From Delphinapterus leucas (lineage: Eukaryota; Chordata; Mammalia; Artiodactyla; Monodontidae): a stretch of DNA of 64,000 bases. The position numbers and the translations under genes are program-made. Below, piece after piece: positions 1-12,965 of this stretch (position 1 is its first letter; each line of letters opens with the position of its first letter). Under the pieces are notes generated by a model that searched no databases, was not told the origin of the DNA, and saw nothing but the letters and a program-made list of their open reading frames with translations. The stretch lies in NCBI RefSeq assembly GCF_002288925.2, contig NW_022098050.1:9240194-9304193 (forward strand), written 5' to 3'.

Positions 1-704
1 GGAACTCATGACAGGGCTAAATGAATTCTCAGATGTGAATTGATAAGAAATGTCATATGAGATACGTACTATTAGGTACTGGGCATTTGTGTGTTACAAG
101 GATGAGTAAGGCCCCTCAGTTTCCCTAAAAGTAGCAAGAATTGGCATTGAGGCATTTTCTGATCTATTGAATGTAAACTTCTATTGTTGAATTTTGCTCT
201 GTGTGTGTGTGTGTGTATATGTGTATGAGTATATTATGATTATATTTTTATTGTAAGCCTGTCAGTTAAAAAGATAGACTTGGAGTTTGTAAGTTAGATT
301 CAGGGTATAACTCTTAAGGGGAAACATTTTTTGTAACACTTTTTCAAAGTATTTATCTATAAATGGATAGATAAATGAAGTGGGTCTTCTGTCATTGAAG
401 ATGTTCAAGTTTGCCGATTGACACTACTTGGCCAGGATGTTGTAGACAGCATTCAGATATCAAAGGATAACATTTACTGTTAAGTTATCTGTAAATATTA
501 TCCAACCCTTTAATAGTCATGATTCTGTGAAAAGAGGTAGCTGGGTCCTGAAAATCTGAAGGAAAAGATGGAGTCCTTACTAATCTGATGTATGTTTTTT
601 GGCTCTTGCTTTGTTTTTTGGACTTCGTTGTCCTTACAGAAGTGGACAGACAGGTGACAGATTGGCTATCATGAATATATTTCTGTAAATGGAAAGTTTT
701 TTCT
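1..704. other. Intronic DNA without recognised element
   Basis: I see no gene or repeat family here apart from a short GT microsatellite. Confidence 0.6.
201..229. repeat. (GT)n microsatellite, slightly interrupted
   Basis: Eight GT units in a row are followed by a TATGTGTATGAG tail. Length polymorphism is expected. Confidence 0.9.
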
Positions 705-2756
705 ATTGGCTTTTTAAAAATTGACTTTATTTTGAAATAACTGTAGATTCACCTTGCAGTTTTAAGTAATAACAGATCTAGTACAATATCGCGACCAGGA
801 TATTGACATTGATACAGTCAAGGTACAGACCTGTTCATCACCACAAGTATCCATCATGTTGTCCTTCATAGCCATATTCACCCCCCTCCCCCCAGTTCCT
901 AACCCCTGGCAAGCACTGATCTGTTCCCCGTTTCTATAGTTTCGTCATTTGAAGAATGTTATATAAATAGGATCAACAGTATGTATCCTTTTGGCATTAC
1001 CATTTTTCACTCAGCAGAACTCCCTGGAGATTAATCCAAGTTGTTGTATGTATAGTTTGTTCCTTTTTATTGCTGAGTATTATTCCATGTTATTGAAGTA
1101 CCACAGTTTCTTTAACCATTTACCCATTGAAGGATGTCTTGAGTTACTTTTAGTCTTTGGCTATTGCAAATAAAGCTGCTATGAACATTTGTGTGCAGGT
1201 GTTTTTGTGAACATAAGTTTTCTCTGGGATAAATGCCCAAGAGTACCCAAGAGTATATTTGCTGATAGTTGCTTGTTTAGTCTTATAAAAAAATGCCAAA
1301 GTATTTTCCAGAGCAGCTCTACCGTTTTACATTCCCATCAGCAGTTCCCACCAGTGTTCTAGCTTTGTTGCACCTTTGCCAGCCTTTGGTGGTATTACTG
1401 TTTTTTATTTTCCACATTCTGATAGGTGTGTGTTGATAGCTCATTGTGGCTTTATTTTGCATTTCCCTAAAGGCTAGTGATGTTAAATATCCTTCATGTC
1501 CTTCTTTGCCATCTGAATAGCCTCTTTGGTGAAATGTCTATTCATGTCTTTTGGATTATTGATTTGAGACCTTTCTTTTTCTCTGATGTACAGATTTAGT
1601 GCTATAAGTTTTTATTTCAGTACTACTTTAGTTGTGTACCACATATTCTTATATGTTGTATTTTCATTCAGTTTTATGTCTTTTTAAGTTTCCTCTTCAG
1701 GTTTCCTCTTTGATCCATGGAATATTTAGTAGTGTGTTACTCAGTTTCTAAATACGTATTTGGAGATTTGGTGATTTTTCCTGTTTTCACTGTCACTGAT
1801 GTTTAGCTTGATTCCTTTATGATTAGGGAATTTACTCTAATTTTCATTCTCTTAGTTGACATCTGTTTTATGGCCCAAGATATGGTCTATCTTGATAACT
1901 GTTCCATGGGTGCTTGAAATGAATGTGTATTCTGTTGTTGGATGGCATTTTAATATACATGAGAGTTAGATCTTATTGGTTGATTGTATTGTAAAGTTCT
2001 TCTATATCCTTGCTGATTTTCTGTCAGGTAGTTCTGTCAGTTGCTGAGAGTGTGGCGTTGCCAAGTTTCCAACTGTAATTGTGGATTTGTCTGTTTTCCT
2101 TTTATCAGTTTTTGCTTCTTGTACTTTGAGGTTCTGTCATTTGTTGTGTACATATTTAGGATTGTCATGTCTTCTGGTGGGCTGTTCCCTTTATCATTAT
2201 GTACTATCTCTTTTGGTCTTGCTAAAATTACTAGTAACTTTACTTGCTCTGAGGTCTACTTTATCAATAGTAATATTGTTACGCTTCCTTTTCAAAATAA
2301 TTAATATTTACATTTTTTTTCATACTTGCACTTTACCTATTGTATTTAAAGTGATTTTTTTTTTTTTGTGGACAGTGTATTGCTAGATCATTTTAAAAAA
2401 TCTACTCTGCCTGTCTCTTTTAATTGGTGTATTTAGACTATTTACACTTAAGGTAATTATTGATAAGTTAGAGCTTAAGTGTGCTGTTTTATTATTATTA
2501 TTTTTTGTTTGTTTCCTCTTTCTCATTTCTCTGTTTCTTGTTTCTTACCTCCCTATGGGTTATCTGGATATATTTTTTGGATTCCATCTTGATTTGTAGT
2601 GTTTTTAAGTGTGTCTCTTTGTACAGATTTCTTAGTGGTGGCTCTGGGGATTGGAATATTCATATGTAATTTATCACCATCTTCTGGTATGGATGTTTTA
2701 CCACTTGGAGTGAAGTGCAGACCTTTACTTTCATTTAGGTCTTTTTGCCCTCTCTC

Positions 2757-3102
2757 TGTTTTTTAAAAAAATAAATTTATTTATTTTTGGCTGTGTTGGG
2801 TGTTTGTTGTGCGTGGGTTTGCTCTAGCTGCAGAGAGCAGGGGCTACTCTTCGTTGCTGTGTGCTGACTTCTCATTGCTGTGGCTTCTCGTTGCGGAGCA
2901 CGGGCTCTAGGTGCACGGGCTTCAGTAGTTGCAGCACGTGGGCTCAGTAGTTGTGGCTCGCAGGCTCTAGAGTGCAGGCTCTGTAGTTGTGGTGCATGGG
3001 CTTAGTTGCTCTGCGGCATGTGGGATCTTCCTGGACCAGGGATCGACCCTAGTCCCCTGCATTGGCAGGTGGATTCTTAACTACTGCGCCACCAGGGAAG
3101 TC
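2757..3102 (-). mobile_element. CHR-1-like tRNA-derived SINE, with 12-bp target duplication
   Basis: The A-rich tail appears as a T/A-rich run on the left, and the tRNA-derived head ends CACCAGGGAAGTC on the right. The direct repeat TTGCCCTCTCTC flanks it at 2745-2756 and 3103-3114, showing insertion by L1 machinery into the older L1. Confidence 0.93.
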
Positions 3103-4289
3103 TTGCCCTCTCTCCTTTGAAATGTAATTTTCTTAAGTGTTTTCTCTCTGTAACATGGAACATCACACCAGATGGCATGATAAATTTTGCTTCAACCAGC
3201 AAATATGATTTAATGAAACTCATGCATTGTATAATAGTCTTATTATACTTACAATTTTACCTATTCCAATGTTCTTTTTTCTCTCTGAAGTCCCAGCCTT
3301 CTGCTTTCATTTCCTTTCTGTTTAGAGAACTTTTTAAGTCATCCTTTCAGGGTAACTTTGCTAGCAACAAATTCTCTTAGTTTTTCTGAGATTGTCTTTA
3401 TTTCTCTTCATTCCTGAAGGATATTTTTGCCATATATAGAATTCACAAGGTACAGTTCTTCTCTTTCAGTATGGGAAAAATGTGCTATTTCCTTCTGTTG
3501 TCTATAGTTTCAGATCAGAAATTTTCTGTCATTAGAATCTGTATTCCCCTGTAAGTAATTCGTTTTTCTCTGGCTGCTCTCAAGAATTTTTGTTTGTCTT
3601 TAGTTTTCAGATGTTAAGTTATGATGTATTTTGGTGTGGATATCTTTAGTTTTATTTTGGGGTTCTTCCAGTTTTTTCTTTCTTTGGTTAATGTGTTTCA
3701 CCAAAGTTTGGAAGCTTTTAGCCATTATATCTTAGAATACTTTTTCAGTCCCGCCTTCTCTTCCTCTGGGACTCTGGTAAGAATCTTAGCTCTTTTGTTT
3801 TTGGCTCATAAGACTGAGGCTGTTTTTGCTATCCTCCCCCCCCCTCCCCAGTCTATTTTCTCATTTAGGTTGGCTAAATTCTATTGATCTGTTCACTATC
3901 TCTGTTGTCTGTCACTTCCATTCTACTGTTTAGTCCATCCAGAGAATTTTTATTTTGGTTATTGTATTTTTTAGTTTTATAATTTAATTCATTTGGTTCT
4001 TTTAAAATAACTTTCCTGAGACTTTCCATTTTCTAATTTGTTTCAAGAGCAGTTGTAATAGCTTGCTGAAGCATTTATGTTGACTACTTTAAAATCTTTG
4101 TCAGATAATTCATCAAAACCTTGGTTCATCTCAGTGTTGCATCTGTTGATAGTTTTCTCTCTTCACTTTATACTTTCCTGGCTTTTGGTATGGTGAGTGA
4201 TTTTCAGTTGTACCCTGGACATTTTGGTTATCATGTTATGAGAACTCAGGATCCTATTCCTTTTTTTGTAGTAGGCAATCTCCTTGTTG

Positions 4290-5370
4290 AGGTGTAGTGC
4301 CAGGACTGGGTGGCTGTGTGTGTTCAGCTTCTGACTGAGCCCTACTGACAACCACCCTGGTAAAAGTAGAGCACTGAATCATACTGTCTTGGTGCAGACT
4401 GATGGGATGCAAGTTCAGCTCTCCCCTTGTCCTCACTGATAATCTTCCTGGCAAAAGTTGGGCACCAGTTTACACCACTTGGTTTCCTCTGAGTGGGGGG
4501 TGTAAGATCAGCTTCCTGATGGGTCACGCTTCTCAACAAGAGAGAAGTGGAGGGCTAACTCACACCACTCTGATGCTGCAGGATGGAGCAGAAGCTCCCC
4601 ACTTTTTACCACCTCCCCTGAGTTGAAGCCAAGTGGTGGGTGGTGGAAGCTCAGTTCTCTCTGGGCACCACTGGCACCCAGAGAATGGGTGAAGCGGATT
4701 GTCGGCTGCTTCATCTTGCTTGGCTTCTTTATTCAGTCTCACTGCTGGGTGGGTGTGGAGGTTCAGCTCTCCACTGGTCCCTACTGACACCAGGGATGGG
4801 GGGAAAGTGGACTGCTAACTGGTTCCAACTCATACCGCTTTGTTCAGTCTTGTTGATGCCAGGTAGGGTGCTGGTTCAGCTCCTGTCTGGTTCCTGCGGA
4901 TACCAGGCCCCTGTGTGTGTGTGTTCGTTCAAATGTAGTGGTGATTAATCCTGCCTCACACAGCTTTGTTAAGTCTCCTTGCTGCTGGGTGGCCCAGCTT
5001 GCCCTTGACCCTGCTGACACTACCTTAAATGGGTGAATCTGAGCACCCCTTGCTTCCACTGGGTGTGGGGTGTAGAGAAGGATAAGCTCCTTTTGCAGTT
5101 TTGCCATAACCCAGCACAGGGGTATTGGAGCACCCCCCTGGTTCTGCAGGGCCTGGAAGATCTGCTTTCTACTCAGCCTCATCCATACCATCCTGGCAGG
5201 GAAACTGGAGCACCCCTGCTTAGGGGATAGAAGATAAACTGCCTATTTTGTCCTGCCAGCACTACCCTGGTAGGGGACTCGGATTGACACCACCTGCTCC
5301 TCCGCTCTGGCTGAGAGGAAGAGGGTATGGAAGATTAGCTGCATGCTTGACCTCGCTGAAACTGGAGGGT
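4290..5370 (-). repeat. Degenerate tandem array in the L1 5' end
   Basis: A motif of the form TTCAGCTCTCC...CTACTGACACC recurs roughly every 75-140 bp, for example near 4325, 4416, 4509, 4763, 4877 and 4995. About ten diverged units can be counted. It lies where the 5' UTR of the L1 at 705-5765 belongs, so it looks like a monomer-type promoter array. Confidence 0.55.
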
Positions 5371-5765
5371 TTGCATGGAGGGTTTTCCATTGGTGTTTGG
5401 CGGAGTATGGTGGGTATTGCTAAAAAGGTTTCTGTTGGTAAGCTACTTTTTCCCCCCGTCCTTTGGCTAGGAGGAAAAGGCTTTTCTTGGGGCTTTTTTG
5501 CCTGTGACTTTGGTGGTACTGGACTGGGGGTTTCTGAAGCAGCACCCTGTCCTGGAAATATGGGAGGTAATAAGAAAACCCAGGGAACTCACTGCCTTGT
5601 CATTCCTCAAGTTCTGATGTCTCTAGGAATTCCACTGCCTTTTCCCCCATCTTTCAGATACTTCCTATGCTTGTTTCGTTCGTTTACATCCAGGGTTTTT
5701 TAGTTATAAGAGGGAGTACCTGAGAGAAATGAAGCTACTCCATTTTGGTGGAGTTGGAAGTCTTC

Positions 5766-6714
5766 AATTGACTTTTATAGTAATTCAGTTTGGATTGTGA
5801 AAATTTTTACCTCAAGATATTCTGTCACATGAAGGTAAGTCTGAAAAAAATCAAATTTATAGGGAAATCTTAACTCTTGACACTATCAATCAGTGATCAT
5901 AACATATCTGCATTACAAAGCTGTTTCCTTGTATCAGGGCTTGACCTATAGCTGTATTATTTTGGGGACAAGGTTTAAATAACTACGGTGCTTACTTTTG
6001 ACATCAAATGCTTTCTGTTACATTCTTTAAGGGAAGCATATATTTACATGTATAGAGAGAAACTGAAAGATAAGCTGGTTTATAGCAGAATGTCACTGTT
6101 TCGGTGTGCCATCAAATAGCAGTAACTCTTTAGATCCCCATGACAAATATACCAGTATAAACAGAACATTCTACTTCTTTTGCCATATTAACGCCAGCAA
6201 AATAACAAAATCTCTTTCCCAAATTTGAAAACGCTTAAAATAGACAGCATGATTCAGAAGTTTTTAGGAGAAGAGAGGTGGTATAGAGATCTTTACCTAT
6301 TCAGATGAATAGGCAAGTGAAAACTTAGGAGGTAGGAGGCATCAGCCCATCTGAGGCAGAGGATAACTGTAATTTCAGCAATGTCCATGTTACAGAATTC
6401 TACAATTTTAAAATGATAGGCTTTTCATAAGTTATTGCACCTCTAAAATTCTGTGATTTTTGTCCTTTTTGTTGTTCTTTCCAACTTGCTGTAGTACAAT
6501 TTGTATAGAAACTGAAATTTGATTTTTTTATTTTTAAAGGAAAAACCTGGAAAAAAGAAAAAGCCCTTTAACATGAGTTTCTCTTAAAATAAGTTTAGCT
6601 ATTTATTCTGTTGCTTTAAGAAATGAGTTGATTTTATTTTCTGTGTAATATGCTAATCCTAATAAGGAATGGTAAATATTGTGCATTGTTTTTTGACTCA
6701 TAAGCTATTTTGAA
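5766..6714. other. Intronic DNA without recognised element
   Basis: AT-rich single-copy-looking sequence. I see no open frame, repeat family or splice-site pair of note. Confidence 0.55.
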
Positions 6715-9483
6715 TTGTGTTGTTTATTTCCATATATTTGTGAATTTCCCCCTTTTTTTTTTTTTTTTTTGTTATTGACTTCTAATTTCATTCCATTTTG
6801 GTCAGAGGGCATAGCTGTTAGATGATTTTAATCCTTTTAAATTTATGGATACTTACTTTGGTTTATCCCGGAGAGAATGTTCCATGTGCACTTGAGTAGA
6901 ATGTATTTTCTGCTGTTGTTGGGGGGAGTGTTTTATAGGTGACTTTTAGGTCTTACTGGTTTACAGTGTTCTTCAGATCTTCTATTTCCTTATTGATCTG
7001 TCATCAGTTGATTATTGAAAGTGGAGTATTGCAGTCTGCAGGTATTGTTAAATTGTCTATTTTTTTTTCAGTTCAGCTTTTGTTTCAGGTATTTTGAGTT
7101 CTGTTGTTATGTGCATATTTGTTTCTAAGGTTATATCTTCTTAATGAATTGGCCATAGCATGTTCTTTGTCCCTACTAAACAGTATTTGTCTTAAAAGTT
7201 TATTTTGTTTGATGTTAGTATAGCCACTCCAGCTCTGTTTTGGTTACTGTTTACAGTATATATTTTTACATCCTTTTAGTTTTATCCTATTTTTGTCTTT
7301 GAATCTAAAGTGTGTCCTTTTCAGGAAGCATATAGTTGGATTGTCCTCTTTTATCCACTTTGCCAATCTGCCTTTAATTGTAAGAGTATTTATTTAATTC
7401 ATTTACATTTTATGTGATTACTGATAAGGTAGGATTTACATCTGCCATTTTGCTCTTTGTCTTCTATGTGTCTTCCGTCGTCTTTATTCTCTATTCCTCC
7501 ACTTCCAACATTTTCCTGTGTGTGTGATATTTTCCAGGGTAACATTCTAATTCCCTGCTTTTTTTTTTTTTTCAATTGGAGTATAGTTGATTTACAATGT
7601 TGTGTTGGTTTCAGGTGTACAGCAAAGTGAATCAGTTGTACATAGAGGTTATTACAGAATATTGAGTAGAGTTCCCTGTACTATACAGTAGGTCCTTACT
7701 AGTTATCTGTTTTATATATAGTAGTGTGTATATGTTAATCCCAATCTCCTAATTTACGCCCCCCCCTTCGCCTTTTGTAACCATAAATTTGTTTTCTGCA
7801 TCTGTGACTCAATTTCTGTTTTGTAAATAAGTTCATTTGCACCATTTTTTTAGATTCCACATATAAGCGATATCATATTTGTCTTTCTCTGACTTACTTC
7901 ACTTAGTATGACAATCTCTAGGTCCACCCATGTTGCTGCAAATGGCATTATTTCGTTCTTTTTTATGGCTGAGTGCTATTCCACTGCATATATGTACCAC
8001 ATCTTCTTTATCCATTCCTCTGTCAGTGGGCATTTAGGTTGCTTCCATGTCTTGGCTATTGAAAATAGTGTTGCAGTGAACATTGAGGTGCATGTATCTT
8101 TTTGAATTATGGTTTTCTCTGGATATATGCCCAGGAGTGGGATTGCTGGATCATATGGTAGTTCTAATTTTAGTTTTTTAAGAAACCTCCATACTGTTCT
8201 CCATAATGGTTGTACCAATTTACATTCCCACCAACAGTGCAGGATGGTTCCTATTCCTCCACACCTTCTCCAGCATTTATGTTTGTAGATTTTTTGATGG
8301 TCATTCTGACCGGTGTGAGGTGATACCTCATTGTAGTTTTGATTTGCATTTCTCTCATGATTAGTGATGTTGAGCATCTTTTCATGTGCTTTTTGGCCAT
8401 CTGTCCAATTCCCTTCTTGTTAATTTTATCTTTTCTTTGTATTTTAAAGTGGTTGCCCTGGGAACTTAGAACCAGTTCTGATTAGTACCAACTTAATTTC
8501 AGTGGTATGCAAAGACTTTGCTTCTGTATAGTTCCTTTTCTTCCCCCCTCCTTTGTGCTGTTACTGTCATATGTTACATTTTTATACACTGTGTTCCCAT
8601 CAGTACAGCTATATAATTATTGCTTTATGGAGTGTTTCTAAGTCACAAAGGAGAAAATTAATTTAACAAACCAAAAATGCATTTATACTCCCTTTTATGT
8701 TTACCCAGGTAGTTACCTTTCATGGTGCTCTTTATTTTTTCTTGTGGGTTTGAGTTATTGTCTCGTATTCTTTCATTTCAACATGAATGGCAACCTTTGT
8801 ATTACTTGCATGCAGCATGTGTCAGCTAGTGGCAAAGTCTTAATTTCTCCTGCATACTTAAGGATAGTTTTGTTGGGTATAGAATTACTGGTTGACTGTC
8901 TTTTCCTTTCAGCACTTTAACATGTCATCCCATTGCCTTCTGCCCTCCATGGTATTTGGTGAAGAAATCAAGTATTAACTTTATTGAGGATCCCTTATAT
9001 ATGATGAGTCACTTCTTGTTGCTTTCAAAATTCTTTGTCTTTTTTTTTTTTTTTTAGTTTGACTGTAATCCTTCTTAGTGTGGATCTGTTTGAGTTTAAT
9101 TATTTGGAGTTCATTGAACTTTTTGGCTGTGAGATAATTATTTTTAATTATTGAGTTTGGAAAGTTTTCACACATTATTTCTTTAAATATTCTTTTTTTC
9201 CCTTTCTCAACTCTCCTTCTGTGACTTCCAGTTTGCATGTTTTGGTATACTTCATGATTTCCCACAGGTTTCTGAGGCTCTGTTCATTTTTCTTTTTCTT
9301 TCTCTTTCTTGACTGGATAATCTCTATTGATCTATCCTCAAGTTCATTGATTCTTTCTGCCTGTTCAAGTATGCTCTTGAGCCTTTCTAGTGAATTTTTG
9401 AATTCAGTTATTGTGCTTTCTATTTGATAATATATATGTAATTTCTCTCTGTTGATACTCTGTATTGTTTGATACGTTGTCTT
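6715..9483 (-). mobile_element. Old L1, minus strand, split by a younger L1 fragment
   Basis: ORF2 endonuclease-side sequence lies at 6715-7548 and ORF1-side sequence at 8419-9483, both read backwards on the plus strand. The two parts are continuous once the insertion at 7561-8406 is removed. Frames are destroyed. The T-run at 6752-6769 is inside the element and is an expansion, not a tail. Confidence 0.8.
7561..8406 (-). mobile_element. 5'-truncated L1 3' fragment nested in an older L1
   Basis: It begins with a T-run (the tail) and reads back through the 3' UTR into distal ORF2, ending in the region that encodes the L1 Cys-rich C terminus. The direct repeat AATTCCCTGCTT / AATTCCCTTCTT (one mismatch) lies at 7549-7560 and 8407-8418. 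Confidence 0.9.
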
Positions 9484-9825
9484 TATTTGTATATTTATTT
9501 ATTTATGGCTGCGTTGGGTCTGCGTTGCTGCGTGCGGGCTTCCTCTAGTTGGCGCAAGCAGGGGCTACTCTTCGTTGCGGTGCGCGGGCTTCTCACTGCT
9601 GTGGCTTCTGTTGCGGAGCACAGGCTCTAGGCACGCGGGCTTCAGTAGTTGTGGCTCGCAGGCTCAGTAGTTGTGGCTTGTGGACTGTAGAGCACAAGCT
9701 CAGTAGTTTTGGCGCACGGGCTTAGTTGCTCCGTGGCATGTGGGATCTTCCCGGACTGGGGCTCAAACCCGTGTCCCCTGCGTTGGCAGGCAGATTCTTA
9801 ACCACTGTGCCACCAGGGAAGTCCC
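9484..9825 (-). mobile_element. CHR-1-like SINE
   Basis: TTTATTTATTTATGGCTGCG on the left is the tail side. The tRNA-like head ending CCACCAGGGAAGTCCC is on the right. No clear target duplication was found, so the edges are approximate. Confidence 0.92.
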
Positions 9826-10540
9826 CCCTGTCACTGATTTTTAAATGTCTTTTCTCCTATGCTGAAAGTTTTGGTTCTCAAAGACAGTAGCATAATTACT
9901 CCATTGCTTCATCACACTACACACATTAATGGTGTTAGAGTTACAGTGCCAACACTACCATGGTTACTCATTGTTGCTTGAGGATTTTTTTGTAGATCTT
10001 TTTGTATTTAGGATATATTCCACTGGGAATGCTTGGTCAAATTACTGTGTTTTAAAATTCCTTGAAATAATTATTCTCTGTCTGGTTATGTTATTAATTG
10101 GCTATGCAGTAAGGTTTATTTGTTTCATTTTGCTTTTGACTTTTTTGGGATTACTTTTTTAACTTGTAATTGTTTTTTTTTTTACAGTGTAACATTTAAA
10201 AGATTTACATGGTTATAAAATATTTAACATTGTTCCAAAATCAAACCTACCATCTTATTCACTCCCTGACCATTTAAAAATTCTAAGTTAATAGCTTTGT
10301 TTGAAAAATTAGAGTCAAATACAAATGCACACACATGTCTGTGTCTGTACTGTGGTTTTAATTCTTTTTCTCTGATTCTTGATTTGCTTGGGTATTGTAG
10401 TAGCTCAACACTTCTAAATTTTTGTCTGTTCAGAGAACTCCCCTCAGTGATAACTTCCTACTCAAAAACTTTTGATTTCTTTCCATTGACTGGGGTGACA
10501 TCTGATGTCCCTCAACATTTGGACCCCCCGTAAAACTTTT
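9826..10540. other. Intronic DNA, unassigned
   Basis: The left part may be the 5' end of the preceding L1. The rest is AT-rich with no recognised family or gene. Confidence 0.5.
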
Positions 10541-10718
10541 TTTTTTTTTTTTTTTGTGGTACGCGGGCCTCTCACTGTTGTGGCTTCTCCTGTTGCGGAG
10601 CGCAGGCTCAGCGGCCATGGCTCACGGGCCCAGCCGCTCCGCGGCATGTGGGATCTTCCCGGACCGGGGCACGAACCTGCGTCCCCTCTCAACCACTGCG
10701 CCACCAGGGAAGCCCCCC
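10541..10718 (-). mobile_element. CHR-2-like SINE with two internal deletions
   Basis: It has the short CHR-2 form, with an 11-bp direct repeat RTAAAACTTTT at 10530-10540 and 10719-10729. Compared with the copies at 18854 and 46806 it lacks about 18 nt between the A-box and B-box regions and about 14 nt in the body. Confidence 0.93.
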
Positions 10719-11879
10719 ATAAAACTTTTTAACCTCATTCTCTCCATACTTTTTCTCCATCTTTTCTTTATTCGTTTTTATTTCAAGACTCTCTTTGCAT
10801 GGCCCCCTTTTCCCTTTTATGAAGCTTTCCCTTATCCTGTAGAAGTGGAACCAATTGCTCTCTGTGCTCCCAGAATCTTTTTTCATTTCAGAATTTAATT
10901 CATCCTTTTTCTGTTAGTGACAGCTTTATTGATACAAAATTCACATCAAGTATAGAGTTCTAGTATATTTTTAAATAAAAAGAATGCTTCCATTCCTCCA
11001 AAGCATCCCCTTTTCATTCTTTTAGCTCTCTTTTCTGGTACTTATCACCACATTCATATTTCCAATGGTGGTATTTCTTGATTTTTAAAAATTTTAGATA
11101 TTTTTTTTTAGTGGAAGATAACCACCCACCTATCTGCTCCATTTGCCCCCATATTTCCCGCTTCCCCCATAGTGTTATGGTTTTGGATTAAATCAGTGTT
11201 TAGTTTATGAAGACTATATAAACAAGTGCTATTCACTGTGACTTCTTTTTATGTACAAAACAATTTTTTAAAAAGGGAGTAAATTGGCTTTTTGTTTTTT
11301 AGTTTTCTATGTCTCTCTCATGTATGTAGCCCAGCCCCAGTGTGGTCAAACACATCAGGTAATTTATAGTTCCTTTTTTCTTTTTTTAATTAGCCATATC
11401 CTTCAAAGATTGCTGTGGCTATGTAGGCCACTAGGCCTGTTGGACAACTAGCATTCTGGGACTTCCTGTCATCCTCATCCTGGTGCTGCAAGATGCATAA
11501 GCTAGTGTCTTGGTAGCCAAAATAGGGAGGTGGATTATGTGGCCATTCCTCACCCTGATCTGTGCTTGGTGTTTCTGTTTTTATTCAGCATCTCTGGAGT
11601 TAAATGTTTGGTTTTGGTATAGGGGAGGGAAGGTTCCCTGGCAGCCTGATCTGGAGGAGTAGATCTAGGGATTTAACTAGTTTTCATTCAGATTTTTCAT
11701 AATCTTCCTCTTTTCAACCCCTTCCACCATTTCTTATACCTTTCTCGGATTCTACTGCTTGAATGGGCTGCTGACTTGTCTGAAACCTAAGACATTTGGC
11801 ATTTCATCTGCTTTTTGTCTTTTAAAATTTTATTAACCTGCTTAGTCTACTGTTCTCTCTTTTTCTGGTCTGGTTATCT
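10719..11879. other. Intronic DNA, mostly unassigned
   Basis: A short L1-3'-end-like piece occurs near 10915-10985. The remainder, including a moderately GC-rich part at 11400-11660, matches nothing I can name. Confidence 0.45.
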
Positions 11880-12450
11880 TAATCTGTAACAAACCACCCC
11901 CAAAGCACCATTTTATTATGTTCACAGGATCTGTGGGTCAGAAACTTAAAAGAGTCTGCAGGGATGTCATTTTTTTTTTGCCCCACATGTTTGGGGCCTC
12001 AGCTGTGATGACTCATGGCAGAGGGAAACTCAAACAACGTGGGCTATAGGATCTACTTTCAGGGTGGCTTCCTCATCAGATCTGTGGCACCTTGGCAGGG
12101 ATGGCTAGAAGGCTGTCAACCCAAGGGCCTGCCTACATGTGGCTTTCCCAGCATGGTTGTCTTGAGGCAGTTGGGCTTTTTTCATGACAGCTCAAGAGTT
12201 AAGAAGATCAGGTGGAAGTTACATGTCCTTTTATGATCTTTCCTCAGAAGTCACACTGTACCATTTTTGTCGTAATCTATTGGTCAAAACAGTCACAAGC
12301 CCCAACCAGATTCTAGGAGAGGGGACAGAAACTGCACCTCTGTGGTGGAATGGCAAGGTTAGACTGCAGAGAAGTATGTGAGATGGGGTTGGGGGCGGGG
12401 AGTATTGTGGTGGTCAGTGGTGGAAAGTACAGTCTGCCATAGTTCTATTC
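11880..12450. repeat. Old interspersed repeat, family uncertain (LTR-like)
   Basis: Phrases such as CATTTTATTATGTTCACAGG, TGTGGGTCAGAAA, TTTGGGGCCTCAGCTG and CTATTGGTCAAAACAGTCAC resemble a common old mammalian repeat, possibly of MLT1 type in reverse orientation. I cannot fix its name or its edges. Confidence 0.4.
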
Positions 12451-12554
12451 GTTCTTAAGGGTGGCTGTCTTTTAATTTCTTCACTCTTTTTCAGAGGTTT
12501 TAGAAGAGATTAACTCATGAATTGTTTAACTAAAAGTCCCTTGCATGATGATTT

Positions 12555-12965
12555 TTGTTTTCGAGTAAATTTTTTATTGAAATGTAATGTGAACACAGTT
12601 GAGTTTACATATCATAAGTGTGCTAGCTGTTCAATGAATTATCACAGAGTGAACACATTTTGTAAATGCCACCCCAAATCAAGAAATGGAACAGTCGTAA
12701 CACTCCTGAAACTCCTCGTGCCTCCTCCCAGCTATTAACCTCCACCCTCCTTCCCAGAGGTAACCACTCTGTTGACCTCTGTTATCATAGATTAGTTTTG
12801 CTTTTTTTTGAATTTTATACAGTGGAATCTGGCTGCTTTTGCTCAACAACACATTTGAGATTCATCCATGTTATTTATCCATGTGTAGCACTACATCATT
12901 CAGTTTTATTGCTGAATAGTATTCCAACATAAAAGTGTTTGAACTTACCCGTTTTTGTTGCTAAT
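12555..12965 (-). mobile_element. Old L1 3'-end fragment
   Basis: The reversed 3' UTR and distal ORF2 pattern is visible (TTTTTTATTGAAATG, AGATTCATCCATGTT, GCTGAATAGTATTCC). It is strongly diverged and truncated. Confidence 0.7.

Larger units (their letters stand above)
705..5765 (-). mobile_element. Old L1 retrotransposon, minus strand, with internal deletion
   Basis: The plus strand reads L1 backwards. The 3' end and distal ORF2 lie at 705-1557, the middle of ORF2 and its endonuclease region at 1560-2750, the ORF1 region at 3103-4200, and the 5' UTR at 4200-5765, ending with an ATTTTGGTGGAGTTGG motif. At about 1557 the sequence jumps from distal ORF2 to the segment after the endonuclease, so most of the reverse transcriptase region is missing. 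All frames are broken. Divergence suggests an L1M-age element. A CHR SINE sits inside it at 2757-3102. Confidence 0.85.

Noticed and set aside
5248..5703. Open frame of 151 residues
   Set aside because: It falls in the degenerate 5' UTR of an old L1. No domain, and no splice context.
6752..6769. T-run read at first as the tail of an L1
   Set aside because: L1 ORF2-like sequence continues on both sides, so this is an expanded internal T tract, not an insertion end.
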